Shown here in pieces: positions 39,301 to 52,772 of a DNA stretch of 64,000 nt. This stretch comes from Coriaria nepalensis. Lineage: Eukaryota; Streptophyta; Magnoliopsida; Cucurbitales; Coriariaceae. Every line of letters starts with the position of its first letter. Within the stretch, counting starts at the first letter, position 1. The translations under genes were made by a program, and so were the position numbers. Below the pieces are notes generated by a model that saw nothing but the letters and a program-made list of their open reading frames with translations, was not told the DNA's origin and did not search any database. The stretch covers positions 29,605,501-29,669,500 of the forward strand of contig CP114481.1 of the NCBI GenBank assembly GCA_027186245.1, written 5' to 3'.

Positions 39301-41268
39301 TGTGTCATTTCAAGTCAATAACTTATTTCAAAGCAAGTCGAATGAATTCAATTTTTGCCCTACAAACACAAGTTTTGTGCATAACTTGCAAATGATCAAT
39401 GCAAGGAAAGTGTGCGTTCGTTTAACCTTAAAATCATTTCAATGAGTCATTTCAAATCAATAACTTATTTCAAATCAAGTCGAACGAATTCAATTTTTGC
39501 ACTACAAACACAAGTTTTGTGCATCACTTGCAAATGATCAATGCAAGGAAAGTGTGCATTCATTTAACCTTAAAATCATTTCAATGTGTCATTTCAAGTC
39601 GATATCTTATTTCAAAGCAAGTCGAACGAATTCTATTTTTGCACAACAAACACAAGTTTTGTGCATAACTTGCAAATGATCAATGCAAGGAAAGTGTGCA
39701 TTCGTTTAACCTTAAAATCATTTCAATGAGTCATTTCAAGTCAATAACTTATTTCAAAGCAAGTCGAACGAATTCAATTTTTGCACTACAAACACAAGTT
39801 TTGTGCATAACTTGCAAATGATCAATGCAAGGAAAGTGTGCATTCGTTTAACTTTAAAATCATTTCAATGAGTCATTTCAAGTCAATAACTTATTTCAAA
39901 GCAAGTCGAACGAATTCAATTTTTGCAACACAAACACAAGTTTTGTGCATAACTTGCACATGATCAATGCAAGGAAACTGTGCATTCGTTTAACCTTAAA
40001 ATCATTTCAATGTGTCATATCAAGTCAATAACTTATTTCAAAGCAAGTCGAACGAATTCTATTTTTGCACTACAAACACAAGTTTTGTGCATAAGTTGCA
40101 AATGATCAATGCAAGGAAAGTGTGCATTCGTTTAACCTTAAAATCATTTCAATGAGTCATTTCAAGTCAATAACTTATTTCAAAGCAAGTCGAACGAATT
40201 CAATTTTTGCACTACAAACACAAGTTTTGTGCAAAACTTGCAAATGATCAATGCAAGGAAAGTGTACATTCGTTTAACCTTAAAATCATTTCAATGAGTC
40301 ATTTCAAGTCAATAACTTATTTCAAAGCAAGTCGAACGAATTCTACTTTTGCACTACAAACACAAGTTTTGTGCATAACTTGCAAATGAACAACCCAAGG
40401 AAAGTGTGCATTCGTTTAACCTTAAAATCAATTCAATGAGTCATTTCAAGTCAATAAGTTATTTCAAAGCAAGTCGAACGAATTCTATTTTTGCACTACA
40501 AACACAAGTTTTGTGCATAACTTGCAAGTGATCAATGCAAGGAAAGTGTGCATTCATTTAACCTTAAAATCATTTCAATGTGTCATTTCAAGTCGATATC
40601 TTATTTCAAAGCAAGTCGAACGAATTCTATTTTTGCACAACAAACACAAGTTCTGTGCATAACTTGCAAATGATCAATGCAAGGAAAGTGTGCATTCGTT
40701 TAACCTTAAAATCATTTCAATGAGTCATTTCAAGTCAATAACTTATTTCAAAGCAAGTCGAACGAATTCTATTTTTGCACTACAAACACAAGTTTTGTGC
40801 ATAACTTGCAAATGATCAATGCAAGGAAAGTGTGCATTCGTTTAACCTAAAATCATTTCAATGAGTCATTTCAAGTCAATAACTTATTTCAAAGCAAGCC
40901 GAAGGAATTCTATTTTTGCACTACAAACAGAAGTTTTGTGCATAACTTGCAAATGATCAATCCAAGGAAAGTGTGCATTCGTTTAACCTTAAAATCATTT
41001 CAATGAGTCATTTCAAGTCAATAACTTATTTCAAAGCAACTCGAACGAATTCTATTTTTGCACTATAAACACAAGTTTTGTGCATAACTTGCAAATGATT
41101 AATGCAAGGAAAGTGTGCATTCGTTTAACCTTAAAATCATTTCAATGAGTCAGTTCAAGTCAATAACTTATTTCAAAGCAACTCGAACGAATACTATTTT
41201 TGCACTACAAGCACAAGTTTTGTGCATAACTTGCAAGTGATCAATGCAAGGAAAGTGTGCATTCCTTT
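36301..41268 (+). repeat. 27-monomer HOR (3833 bp) with nested 9-mer (1278 bp)
   Basis: 36301 to about 39050 matches 40134 to about 42880 at an offset of 3833 bp, which is 27 x 142 minus 1; the missing base is in 'tttaacctaaaatc' near 37010 and 40845. Inside the first unit, 37720-38997 is repeated at 38998 to about 40215 with an exact 1278-bp (9 x 142) offset, sharing 'gcaattcgaacg', 'atttgaaagcaactcg' and 'tcaaatcaataac'. The second unit lacks that nested duplication and runs into the 18-monomer block. Confidence 0.82.
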
Positions 41269-43824
41269 AACCTTAAAATCATTTAAATGTGTCATTTCAA
41301 GTCAATAAGTTATTTCAAAGCAAGTCGAACGAATTCTATTTTTGCACTACAAACACAAGTTTTGTGCATAACTTGCAAGTGATCAATGCAAGGAAAGTGT
41401 GCATTCATTTAACCTTAAAATCATTTCAATGTGTCATTTCAAGTCGATATCTTATTTCAAAGCAAGTCGAACGAATTCTATTTTTGCACAACAAACACAA
41501 GTTTTGTGCATAACTTGCAAATGATCAATGCAAGGAAAGCGTGCATTCGTTTAACCTTAAAATCATTTCAATGAGTCATTTCAAGTCAATAACTTATTTC
41601 AAAGCAATTCGAACGAATTCTATTTTTGCACTACAAACACAAGTTTTGTGCATAACTTGCACATGATCAATGCAAGGAAACTGTCCATTCGTTTAACCTT
41701 AAAATCATTTCAATGAGTCATTTCAAGTCAATAACTTATTTGAAAGCAACTCGAACGAATTCTTTTTTTGCGCTACAAACACAAGTTTTGTGTATAACTT
41801 GCAAATGATTAATGCAAGGAAAGTGTGCATTCGATTAACCTTAAAATCATTTCAATGTGTCATTTCAAGTCAATAACTTATTTCAAAGCAAGTCGAATGA
41901 ATTCAATTTTTGCCCTACAAACACAAGTTTTGTGCATAACTTGCAAATGATCAATGCAAGGAAAGTGTGCATTCGTTTAACCTTAAAATCATTTCAATGA
42001 GTCATTTCAAATCAATAACTTATTTCAAATCAAGTCGAACGAATTCAATTTTTGCACTACAAACACAAGTTTTGTGCATCACTTGCAAATGATCAATGCA
42101 AGGAAAGTGTGCATTCATTTAACCTTAAAATCATTTCAATGTGTCATTTCAAGTCGATATCTTATTTCAACGCAAGTCGAACGAATTCTATTTTTGCACA
42201 ACAAACACAAGTTTTGTGCATAACTTGCAAATGATCAATGCAAGGAAAGTGTGCATTCGTTTAACCTTAAAATCATTTCAATGAGTCATTTCAAGTCAAT
42301 AACTTATTTCAAAGCAAGTCGAACGAATTCAATTTTTGCACTACAAACACAAGTTTTGTGCATAACTTGCAAATGATCAATGCAAGGAAAGTGTGCATTC
42401 GTTTAACTTTAAAATCATTTCAATGAGTCATTTCAAGTCAATAACTTATTTCAAAGCAAGTCGAACGAATTCAATTTTTGCAACACAAACACAAGTTTTG
42501 TGCATAACTTGCACATGATCAATGCAAGGAAACTGTGCATTCGTTTAACCTTAAAATCATTTCAATGTGTCATTTCAAGTCAATAACTTATTTCAAAGCA
42601 AGTCGAACGAATTCTATTTTTGCACTACAAACACAAGTTTTGTGCATAAGTTGCAAATGATCAATGCAAGGAAAGTGTGCATTCGTTTAACCTTAAAATC
42701 ATTTCAATGAGTCATTTCAAGTCAATAACTTATTTCAAAGCAAGTCGAACGAATTCAATTTTTGCCCTACAAACACAAGTTTTGTGCATAACTTGCAAAT
42801 GATCAATGCAAGGAAAGTGTGCATTCGTTTAACCTTAAAATCATTTCAATGAGTCATTTCAAGTCAATAACTTATTTCAAATCAAGTCGAACGAATTCAA
42901 TTTTTGCACTACAAACACAAGTTTTGTGCATCACTTGCAAATGATCAATGCAAGGAAAGTGTGCATTCATTTAACCTTAAAATCATTTCAATGTGTCATT
43001 TCAAGTCGATATCTTATTTCAAAGCAAGTCGAACGAATTCTATTTTTGCACTACAAACACAAGTTTTGTGCATAACTTGCAAAAGATCAATGCAAGGAAA
43101 GTGTGCATTCGTTTAACCTTAAAATCATTTCAATGAGTCATTTCAAGTCAATATCTTGTTTCAAAGTAATTCGAACGAGCACTATTTTTGCACTACAAAT
43201 TCAAGTTTTGTGCATAACTTGCACATGATCAATGCAAGGAAACTGTGCATTCGTTTAACCTTAAAATCATTTCAATGAGTCATTTCAAGTCAATAACTTA
43301 TTTCAAAGCAACTCGAACGAATTCTATTTTTGCACTACAAATACAAGTTTTGTGCATAACTTGCAAATGATCAATGCAAGGAAAGTGTGCATTCGTTTAA
43401 CCTTACAATCATTTCAATGAGTCATTTGAAGTCAATAACTTATTTCAAAGCAAGTCGAACGAATTCAATTTTTGCACTACAAACACAAGTTTTGTGCATA
43501 ACTTGCAAATGATCAATGCAAGGAAAGTGTGCACTCGTTTAACCTTAAAATCATTTCAATGAGTCATTTCAAGACAATATCTTATTTCAAAGTAATTCGA
43601 ACGAGCACTATTTTTGCACTACAAATGCAAGTTTTGGGCATAACTTGGAAATGATCAATGCAAGGAAAGTGTGCATTCGTTTAACCTTAAAATCATTTCA
43701 ATCAGTCATTTCAAGTCAATATCTTATTTCAAACTAATTCGAACGAGCACTATTTTTGCACTACAAATTCAAGTTTTGTGCATAACTTGCACATGATCAA
43801 TGCAAGGAAACTGTGCATTCGTTT
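41269..43824 (+). repeat. 18-monomer HOR, copy 1 (2556 bp)
   Basis: Unit of exactly 18 x 142 bp, bounded by 'aacctt' at 41269 and 43825. It carries a recognisable series: 'ataagttatttc', 'gatatc', 'gcaattcg', 'atttgaaagcaactcg', 'gaatgaattcaatt', 'tcaaatcaag', 'gatatc' with 'tcaacgcaag', 'ttaactttaaaatc', 'gcaacacaaac', then a 7-monomer tail at 42831-43824. Its first part is also the end of the 27-monomer lattice on its left. Confidence 0.87.
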
Positions 43825-46380
43825 AACCTTAAAATCATTTCAATGTGTCATTTCAAGTCAATAAGTTATTTCAAAGCAAGTCGAACGAATTCTATTTTTG
43901 CACTACAAACACAAGTTTTGTGCATAACTTGCAAGTGATCAATGCAAGGAAAGTGTGCATTCATTTAACCTTAAAATCATTTCAATGTGTCATTTCAAGT
44001 CGATATCTTATTTCAAAGCAAGTCGAACGAATTCTATTTTTGCACAACAAACACAAGTTTTGTGCATAACTTGCAAATGATCAATGCAAGGAAAGCGTGC
44101 ATTCGTTTAACCTTAAAATCATTTCAATGAGTCATTTCAAGTCAATAACTTATTTCAAAGCAATTCGAACGAATTCTATTTTTGCACTACAAACACAAGT
44201 TTTGTGCATAACTTGCACATGATCAATGCAAGGAAACTGTCCATTCGTTTAACCTTAAAATCATTTCAATGAGTCATTTCAAGTCAATAACTTATTTGAA
44301 AGCAACTCGAACGAATTCTTTTTTTGCGCTACAAACACAAGTTTTGTGTATAACTTGCAAATGATTAATGCAAGGAAAGTGTGCATTCGATTAACCTTAA
44401 AATCATTTCAATGTGTCATTTCAAGTCAATAACTTATTTCAAAGCAAGTCGAATGAATTCAATTTTTGCCCTACAAACACAAGTTTTGTGCATAACTTGC
44501 AAATGATCAATGCAAGGAAAGTGTGCATTCGTTTAACCTTAAAATCATTTCAATGAGTCATTTCAAATTAATAACTTATTTCAAATCAAGTCGAACGAAT
44601 TCAATTTTTGCACTACAAACACAAGTTTTGTGCATCACTTGCAAATGATCAATGCAAGGAAAGTGTGCATTCATTTAACCTTAAAATCATTTCAATGTGT
44701 CATTTCAAGTCGATATCTTATTTCAACGCAAGTCGAACGAATTCTATTTTTGCACAACAAACACAAGTTTTGTGCATAACTTGCAAATGATCAATGCAAG
44801 GAAAGTGTGCATTCGTTTAACCTTAAAATCATTTCAATGAGTCATTTCAAGTCAATAACTTATTTCAAAGCAAGTCGAACGAATTCAATTTTTGCACTAC
44901 AAACACAAGTTTTGTGCATAACTTGCAAATGATCAATGCAAGGAAAGTGTGCATTCGTTTAACTTTAAAATCATTTCAATGAGTCATTTCAAGTCAATAA
45001 CTTATTTCAAAGCAAGTCGAACGAATTCAATTTTTGCAACACAAACACAAGTTTTGTGCATAACTTGCACATGATCAATGCAAGGAAACTGTGCATTCGT
45101 TTAACCTTAAAATCATTTCAATGTGTCATTTCAAGTCAATAACTTATTTCAAAGCAAGTCGAACGAATTCTATTTTTGCACTACAAACACAAGTTTTGTG
45201 CATAAGTTGCAAATGATCAATGCAAGGAAAGTGTGCATTCGTTTAACCTTAAAATCATTTCAATGAGTCATTTCAAGTCAATAACTTATTTCAAAGCAAG
45301 TCGAACGAATTCAATTTTTGCCCTACAAACACAAGTTTTGTGCATAACTTGCAAATGATCAATGCAAGGAAAGTGTGCATTCGTTTAACCTTAAAATCAT
45401 TTCAATGAGTCATTTCAAGTCAATAACTTATTTCAAATCAAGTCGAACGAATTCAATTTTTGCACTACAAACACAAGTTTTGTGCATCACTTGCAAATGA
45501 TCAATGCAAGGAAAGTGTGCATTCATTTAACCTTAAAATCATTTCAATGTGTCATTTCAAGTCGATATCTTATTTCAAAGCAAGTCGAACGAATTCTATT
45601 TTTGCACTACAAACACAAGTTTTGTGCATAACTTGCAAAAGATCAATGCAAGGAAAGTGTGCATTCGTTTAACCTTAAAATCATTTCAATGAGTCATTTC
45701 AAGTCAATATCTTGTTTCAAAGTAATTCGAACGAGCACTATTTTTGCACTACAAATTCAAGTTTTGTGCATAACTTGCACATGATCAATGCAAGGAAACT
45801 GTGCATTCGCTTAACCTTAAAATCATTTCAATGAGTCATTTCAAGTCAATAACTTATTTCAAAGCAACTCGAACGAATTCTATTTTTGCACTACAAATAC
45901 AAGTTTTGTGCATAACTTGCAAATGATCAATGCAAGGAAAGTGTGCATTCGTTTAACCTTACAATCATTTCAATGAGTCATTTGAAGTCAATAACTTATT
46001 TCAAAGCAAGTCGAACGAATTCAATTTTTGCACTACAAACACAAGTTTTGTGCATAACTTGCAAATGATCAATGCAAGGAAAGTGTGCACTCGTTTAACC
46101 TTAAAATCATTTCAATGAGTCATTTCAAGACAATATCTTATTTCAAAGTAATTCGAACGAGCACTATTTTTGCACTACAAATGCAAGTTTTGGGCATAAC
46201 TTGGAAATGATCAATGCAAGGAAAGTGTGCATTCGTTTAACCTTAAAATCATTTCAATCAGTCATTTCAAGTCAATATCTTATTTCAAACTAATTCGAAC
46301 GAGCACTATTTTTGCACTACAAATTCAAGTTTTGTGCATAACTTGCACATGATCAATGCAAGGAAACTGTGCATTCGTTT
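43825..46380 (+). repeat. 18-monomer HOR, copy 2 (2556 bp)
   Basis: Tandem copy of 41269-43824 with very few differences visible, for example 'tcaaattaataac' near 44565 against 'tcaaatcaataac' near 42008. After 46380 the sequence leaves the 18-mer pattern and enters the long HOR. The last 7 monomers (45387-46380) recur as the closing segment of each long HOR unit. Confidence 0.87.
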
Positions 46381-49300
46381 AACCTTAAAATCATTTCAAT
46401 GTGTCATTTCAAGTCAATAACTTATTTCAAAGCAACTCGAACGAATTCTATTTTTGCACTACAAACACAAGTTTTGTGCATAACTTGCAAGTGATCAATG
46501 CAAGGAAAGTGTGCATTCATTTAACCTTAAAATCATTTCAATGTGTCATTTCAAGTCGATATCTTATTTCAAAGCAAGTCGAACGAATTCTATTTTTGCA
46601 CAACAAACACAAGTTTTGTGCATAACTTGCAAATGATCAATGCAAGGAAAGTGTGCATTCGTTTAACCTTAAAATCATTTCAATGAGTCATTTGAAGTCA
46701 ATAACTTATTTCAAAGCAAGTCGAACGAATTCAATTTTTGCACTACAAACACAAGTTTTGTGCATAACTTGCAAATGATCAATGCAAGAAAAGTGTGCAT
46801 TCGTTTAACCTTAAAATCATTTCAATGAGTCATTTCAAGTCAATATCTTGTTTCAAAGTAATTCGAACGAGCACTATTTTTGCACTACAAATTCAAGTTT
46901 TGTGCATAACTTGCACATGATCAATGCAAGGAAACTGTGCATTCGTTTAACCTTAAAATCATTTCAATGAGTCATTTCAAGTCAATAACTTATTTCAAAG
47001 CAACTCGAACGAATTCTATTTTTGCACTACAAACACAAGTTTTGTGCATAACTTGCAAATGATTAATGCAAGGAAAGTGTGCATTCGTTTAACCTTAAAA
47101 TCATGTCAATGAGTCATTTCAAGTCAAGAACTTATTTCAAAGCAAGTCGAACGAATTCAATTTTTGCCCTAGAAACAGAAGTTTTGTGCATAACTTGCAA
47201 AATATCAATGCAAGGAAAGTGTGCATTCGTTTAACCTTAAAATCATTTCAATGAGTCATTTCAACTCAATATAGTTATTTCAAAGCAAGTCGAACGAATT
47301 CAATTTTTGCACTACAAACACAAGTTTTGTGCATAACTTGCAAATGATCAATGCAAGGAAAGTGTGCATTCGTTTAACCTTAAAGTCATTTCAATGAGTC
47401 ATTTCAAGTCAATATCTTATTTCAAAGTAATTCGAACGAGCACTATTTTTGCACTACAAATCCAAGTTTTGTGCATAACTTGCAAATGATCAATGCAAGG
47501 AAAGTGCGCATTCGTTTAACCTTAAAGTCATTTCAATGAGTCATTTCAAGTCAATATCTTATTTCAAAGTAATTCGAACGAGCACTATTTTTGCACTACA
47601 AATCCAAGTTTTGTGCATAACTTGCAAATGATCAATGCAAGGAAAGTGTGCATTCGTTTAACCTTAAAATCATTTCAATGTGTAATTTCAGGTCGATATC
47701 TTATTTCAAAGCAAGTCGAACGAATTCTATTTTTGCACAACAAACACGAGTTTTGTGCGTAACTTACAAATGATCATTGCAAGGAAAGTGTGCATTCGTT
47801 TAACCTTAAAATCAATTCAATGAGTCATTTCAAGTCAATAACTTATTTCAAAGCAAGTCGAATGAATTCTATTTTTGCACTACAAACAGAAGTTTTGTGC
47901 ATAACTTGCAAATGATCATTGCAAGGAAAGTGTGCATTCGTTTAACCTTAAAATCAATTCAATGAGTCATTTCAAGTCAATAACTTATTTCAAAGCAAGC
48001 CGAAGGAATTCTATTTTTGCACTACAAACAGAAGTTTTGTGCATAATTCGCAAATGATCAATGCAAGGAAAGTGTGCATTCGTTTAACCTTACAATCATT
48101 TCAATGAGTCATTTCAAGTCAATATCTTATTTCAAAGTAATTCGAACGAGCACTATTTTTGCACTATAAATCCAAGTTTTGTGCATAACTTGCAAATGAT
48201 CAATGCAAGGAAAGTGTGCATTCGTTTAACCTTAAAATCAATTCAATGAGTCATTTCAAGTCAATAACTTATTTCAAAGCAAGTCGAATGAATTCTATTT
48301 TTGCACTACAAACAGAAGTTTTGTGCATAACTTGCAAATGATCATTGCAAGGAAAGTGTGCATTCGTTTAACCTTAAAATCAATTCAATGAGTCATTTCA
48401 AGTCAATAACTTATTTCAAAGCAAGCCGAATGAATTCTATTTTTGCACTACAAACAGAAGTTTTGTGCATAACTTGCAAATGATCATTGCAAGGAAAGTG
48501 TGCATTCGTTTAACCTTAAAATCAATTCAATGAGTCATTTCAAGTCAATAACTTATTTCAAAGCAAGCCGAAGGAATTCTATTTTTGCACTACAAACAGA
48601 AGTTTTGTGCATAATTTGCAAATGATCAATGCAAGGAAAGTGTGCATTCGTTTAACCTTACAATCATTTCAATGAGTCATTTCAAGTCAATATCTTATTT
48701 CAAAGTAATTCGAACGAGCACTATTTTTGCACTACAAATGCAACTTTTGTTCATAACTTGCACATGATCAATGCAAGGAAACTGTGCATTCGTTTAACCT
48801 TAAAATCATTTCAATGAGTCATTTCAACTCAATATAGTTATTTCAAAGCAAGTCGAACGAATTCAATTTTTGCACTACAAACACAAGTTTTGTGCATAAC
48901 TTGCAAATGATCAATGCAAGGAAAGTGTGCATTCGTTTAACCTTAAAGTCATTTCAATGAGTCATTTCAAGTCAATATCTTATTTCAAAGTAATTCGAAC
49001 GAGCACTATTTTTGCACTACAAATCCAAGTTTTGTGCATAACTTGCAAATGATCAATGCAAGGAAAGTGTGCATTCGTTTAACCTTAAAATCATTTCAAT
49101 GTGTAATTTCAGGTCGATATCTTATTTCAAAGCAAGTCGAACGAATTCTATTTTTGCACTACAAACACAAGTTTTGTGCATAACTTGCAAATGATTAATG
49201 CAAGGAAAGTGTGCATTCGTTTAACCTTAAAATCAATTCAATGAGTCATTTCAAGTCAATAACTTATTTCAAAGCAAGTCGAATGAATTCTATTTTTGCA

Positions 49301-52300
49301 CTACAAACAGAAGTTTTGTGCATAACTTGCAAGTGATCAATCCAAGGAAAGTGTGCATTCGTTTAACCTTAAAATCATTTCAATGAGTCATTTCAAGTCA
49401 ATAACTTATTTCAAAGCAACTCGAACGAATTCTATTTTTGCACTACAAACACAAGTTTTGTGCATAACTTGCAAATGATTAATGCAAGGAAAGTGTGCAT
49501 TCGTTTAACCTTAAAATCATTTCAATGAGTCAGTTCAAGTCAATAACTTATTTCAAAGCAACTCGAACGAATACTATTTTTGCACTACAAGCACAAGTTT
49601 TGTGCATAACTTGCAAGTGATCAATGCAAGGAAAGTGTGCATTCCTTTAACCTTAAAATCATTTAAATGTGTCATTTCAAGTCAATAAGTTATTTCAAAG
49701 CAAGTCGAACGAATTCTATTTTTGCACTACAAACACAAGTTTTGTGCATAACTTGCAAGTGATCAATGCAAGGAAAGTGTGCATTCATTTAACCTTAAAA
49801 TCATTTCAATGTGTCATTTCAAGTCGATATCTCATTTCAAAGCAAGTCGAACGAATTCTATTTTTGCACAACAAACACAAGTTTTGTGCATAACTTGCAA
49901 ATGATCAATGCAAGGAAAGTGTGCATTCGTTTAACCTTAAAATCATTTCAATGAGTCATTTCAAGTCAATAACTTATTTCAAAGCAATTCGAACGAATTC
50001 TATTTTTGCACTACAAACACAAGTTTTGTGCATAACTTGCACATGATCAATGCAAGGAAACTGTCCATTCGTTTAACCTTAAAATCATTTCAAAGAGTCA
50101 TTTCAAATCAATAACTTATTTCAAAGCAACTCGAACGAATTCTATTTTTGCGCTACAAACACAAGTTTTGTGCATAACTTGCAAATGATTAATGCAAGGA
50201 AAGTGTGCATTCGTTTAACCTTAAAATCATTTCAATGAGTCATTTGAAGTCAATAACTTATTTCAAAGCAAGTCGAACGAATTCAATTTTTGCACTACAA
50301 ACACAAGTTTTGTGCATAACTTGCAAATGATCAATGCAAGGAAAGTGTGCATTCGTTTAACTTTAAAATCATTTCAATGAGTCATTTCAAGTCAATAACT
50401 TATTTCAAAGCAAGTCGAACGAATTCAATTTTTGCAACACAAACACAAGTTTTGTGCATAACTTGCACATGATCAATGCAAGGAAACTGTGCATTCGTTT
50501 AACCTTAAAATCATTTCAATGTGTCATTTCAAGTCAATAACTTATTTCAAAGCAAGTCGAACGAATTCTATTTTTGCACTACAAACACAAGTTTTGTGCA
50601 TAAGTTGCAAATGATCAATGCAAGGAAAGTGTGCATTCGTTTAACCTTAAAATCATTTCAATGAGTCATTTCAAGTCAATAACTTATTTCAAAGCAAGTC
50701 GAACGAATTCAATTTTTGCCCTACAAACACAAGTTTTGTGCATAACTTGCAAATGATCAATGCAAGGAAAGTGTGCATTCGTTTAACCTTAAAATCATTT
50801 CAATGAGTCATTTCAAGTCAATAACTTATTTCAAATCAAGTCGAACGAATTCAATTTTTGCACTACAAACACAAGTTTTGTGCATCACTTGCAAATGATC
50901 AATGCAAGGAAAGTGTGCATTCATTTAACCTTAAAATCATTTCAATGTGTCATTTCAAGTCGATATCTTATTTCAAAGCAAGTCGAACGAATTCTATTTT
51001 TGCACTACAAACACAAGTTTTGTGCATAACTTGCAAAAGATCAATGCAAGGAAAGTGTGCATTCGTTTAACCTTAAAATCATTTCAATGAGTCATTTCAA
51101 GTCAATATCTTGTTTCAAAGTAATTCGAACGAGCACTATTTTTGCACTACAAATTCAAGTTTTGTGCATAACTTGCACATGATCAATGCAAGGAAACTGT
51201 GCATTCGCTTAACCTTAAAATCATTTCAATGTGTCATTTCAAGTCAATAACTTATTTCAAAGCAACTCGAACGAATTCTATTTTTGCACTACAAATACAA
51301 GTTTTGTGCATAACTTGCAAATGATCAATGCAAGGAAAGTGTGCATTCGTTTAACCTTACAATCATTTCAATGAGTCATTTGAAGTCAATAACTTATTTC
51401 AAAGCAAGTCGAACGAATTCAATTTTTGCACTACAAACACAAGTTTTGTGCATAACTTGCAAATGATCAATGCAAGGAAAGTGTGCACTCGTTTAACCTT
51501 AAAATCATTTCAATGAGTCATTTCAAGACAATATCTTATTTCAAAGTAATTCGAACGAGCACTATTTTTGCACTACAAATGCAAGTTTTGGGCATAACTT
51601 GGAAATGATCAATGCAAGGAAAGTGTGCATTCGTTTAACCTTAAAATCATTTCAATCAGTCATTTCAAGTCAATATCTTATTTCAAACTAATTCGAACGA
51701 GCACTATTTTTGCACTACAAATTCAAGTTTTGTGCATAACTTGCACATGATCAATGCAAGGAAACTGTGCATTCGTTTAACCTTAAAATCATTTCAATGA
51801 GTCATTTCAAGTCAATAACTTATTTCAAATCAAGTCGAACGAATTCAATTTTTGCACTACAAACACAAGTTTTGTGCATCACTTGCAAATGATCAATGCA
51901 AGGAAAGTGTGCATTCATTTAACCTTAAAATCATTTCAATGTGTCATTTCAAGTCGATATCTTATTTCAAAGCAAGTCGAACGAATTCTATTTTTGCACT
52001 ACAAACACAAGTTTTGTGCATAACTTGCAAAAGATCAATGCAAGGAAAGTGTGCATTCGTTTAACCTTAAAATCATTTCAATGAGTCATTTCAAGTCAAT
52101 ATCTTGTTTCAAAGTAATTCGAACGAGCACTATTTTTGCACTACAAATTCAAGTTTTGTGCATAACTTGCACATGATCAATGCAAGGAAACTGTGCATTC
52201 GTTTAACCTTAAAATCATTTCAATGAGTCATTTCAAGTCAATAACTTATTTCAAAGCAACTCGAACGAATTCTATTTTTGCACTACAAATACAAGTTTTG

Positions 52301-52772
52301 TGCATAACTTGCAAATGATCAATGCAAGGAAAGTGTGCATTCGTTTAACCTTACAATCATTTCAATGAGTCATTTGAAGTCAATAACTTATTTCAAAGCA
52401 AGTCGAACGAATTCAATTTTTGCACTACAAACACAAGTTTTGTGCATAACTTGCAAATGATCAATGCAAGGAAAGTGTGCACTCGTTTAACCTTAAAATC
52501 ATTTCAATGAGTCATTTCAAGACAATATCTTATTTCAAAGTAATTCGAACGAGCACTATTTTTGCACTACAAATGCAAGTTTTGGGCATAACTTGGAAAT
52601 GATCAATGCAAGGAAAGTGTGCATTCGTTTAACCTTAAAATCATTTCAATCAGTCATTTCAAGTCAATATCTTATTTCAAACTAATTCGAACGAGCACTA
52701 TTTTTGCACTACAAATTCAAGTTTTGTGCATAACTTGCACATGATCAATGCAAGGAAACTGTGCATTCGTTT
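46381..52772 (+). repeat. Long HOR unit 1: 45 monomers (6392 bp)
   Basis: Bounded by 'aacctt' at 46381 and 52773. Compared with unit 2 it is 994 bp longer because its closing 7-monomer segment is present twice (50785-51778 and 51779-52772). Two monomers contain a 1-bp insertion in 'caatatagttattt' (47271, 48834), which accounts for the period being 2 bp over a multiple of 142. A run of similar monomers with 'tcaattcaatgag' fills 47811-48600. The part from about 49370 resembles the 27- and 18-monomer units. Confidence 0.88.
50785..52772 (+). repeat. Tandem 7-monomer duplication inside unit 1 (2 x 994 bp)
   Basis: 50785-51778 and 51779-52772 are both 7 x 142 = 994 bp and nearly identical. Units 2 and 3 have this segment once (57177-58170 in unit 2). 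The joint at 51779 is in register, as expected of unequal crossing-over. Small differences exist: 'cattcgcttaacc' and 'caatgtgtca' in the first copy near 51206-51233, against 'cattcgtttaacc' and 'caatgagtca' near 52200-52227. Confidence 0.88.
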
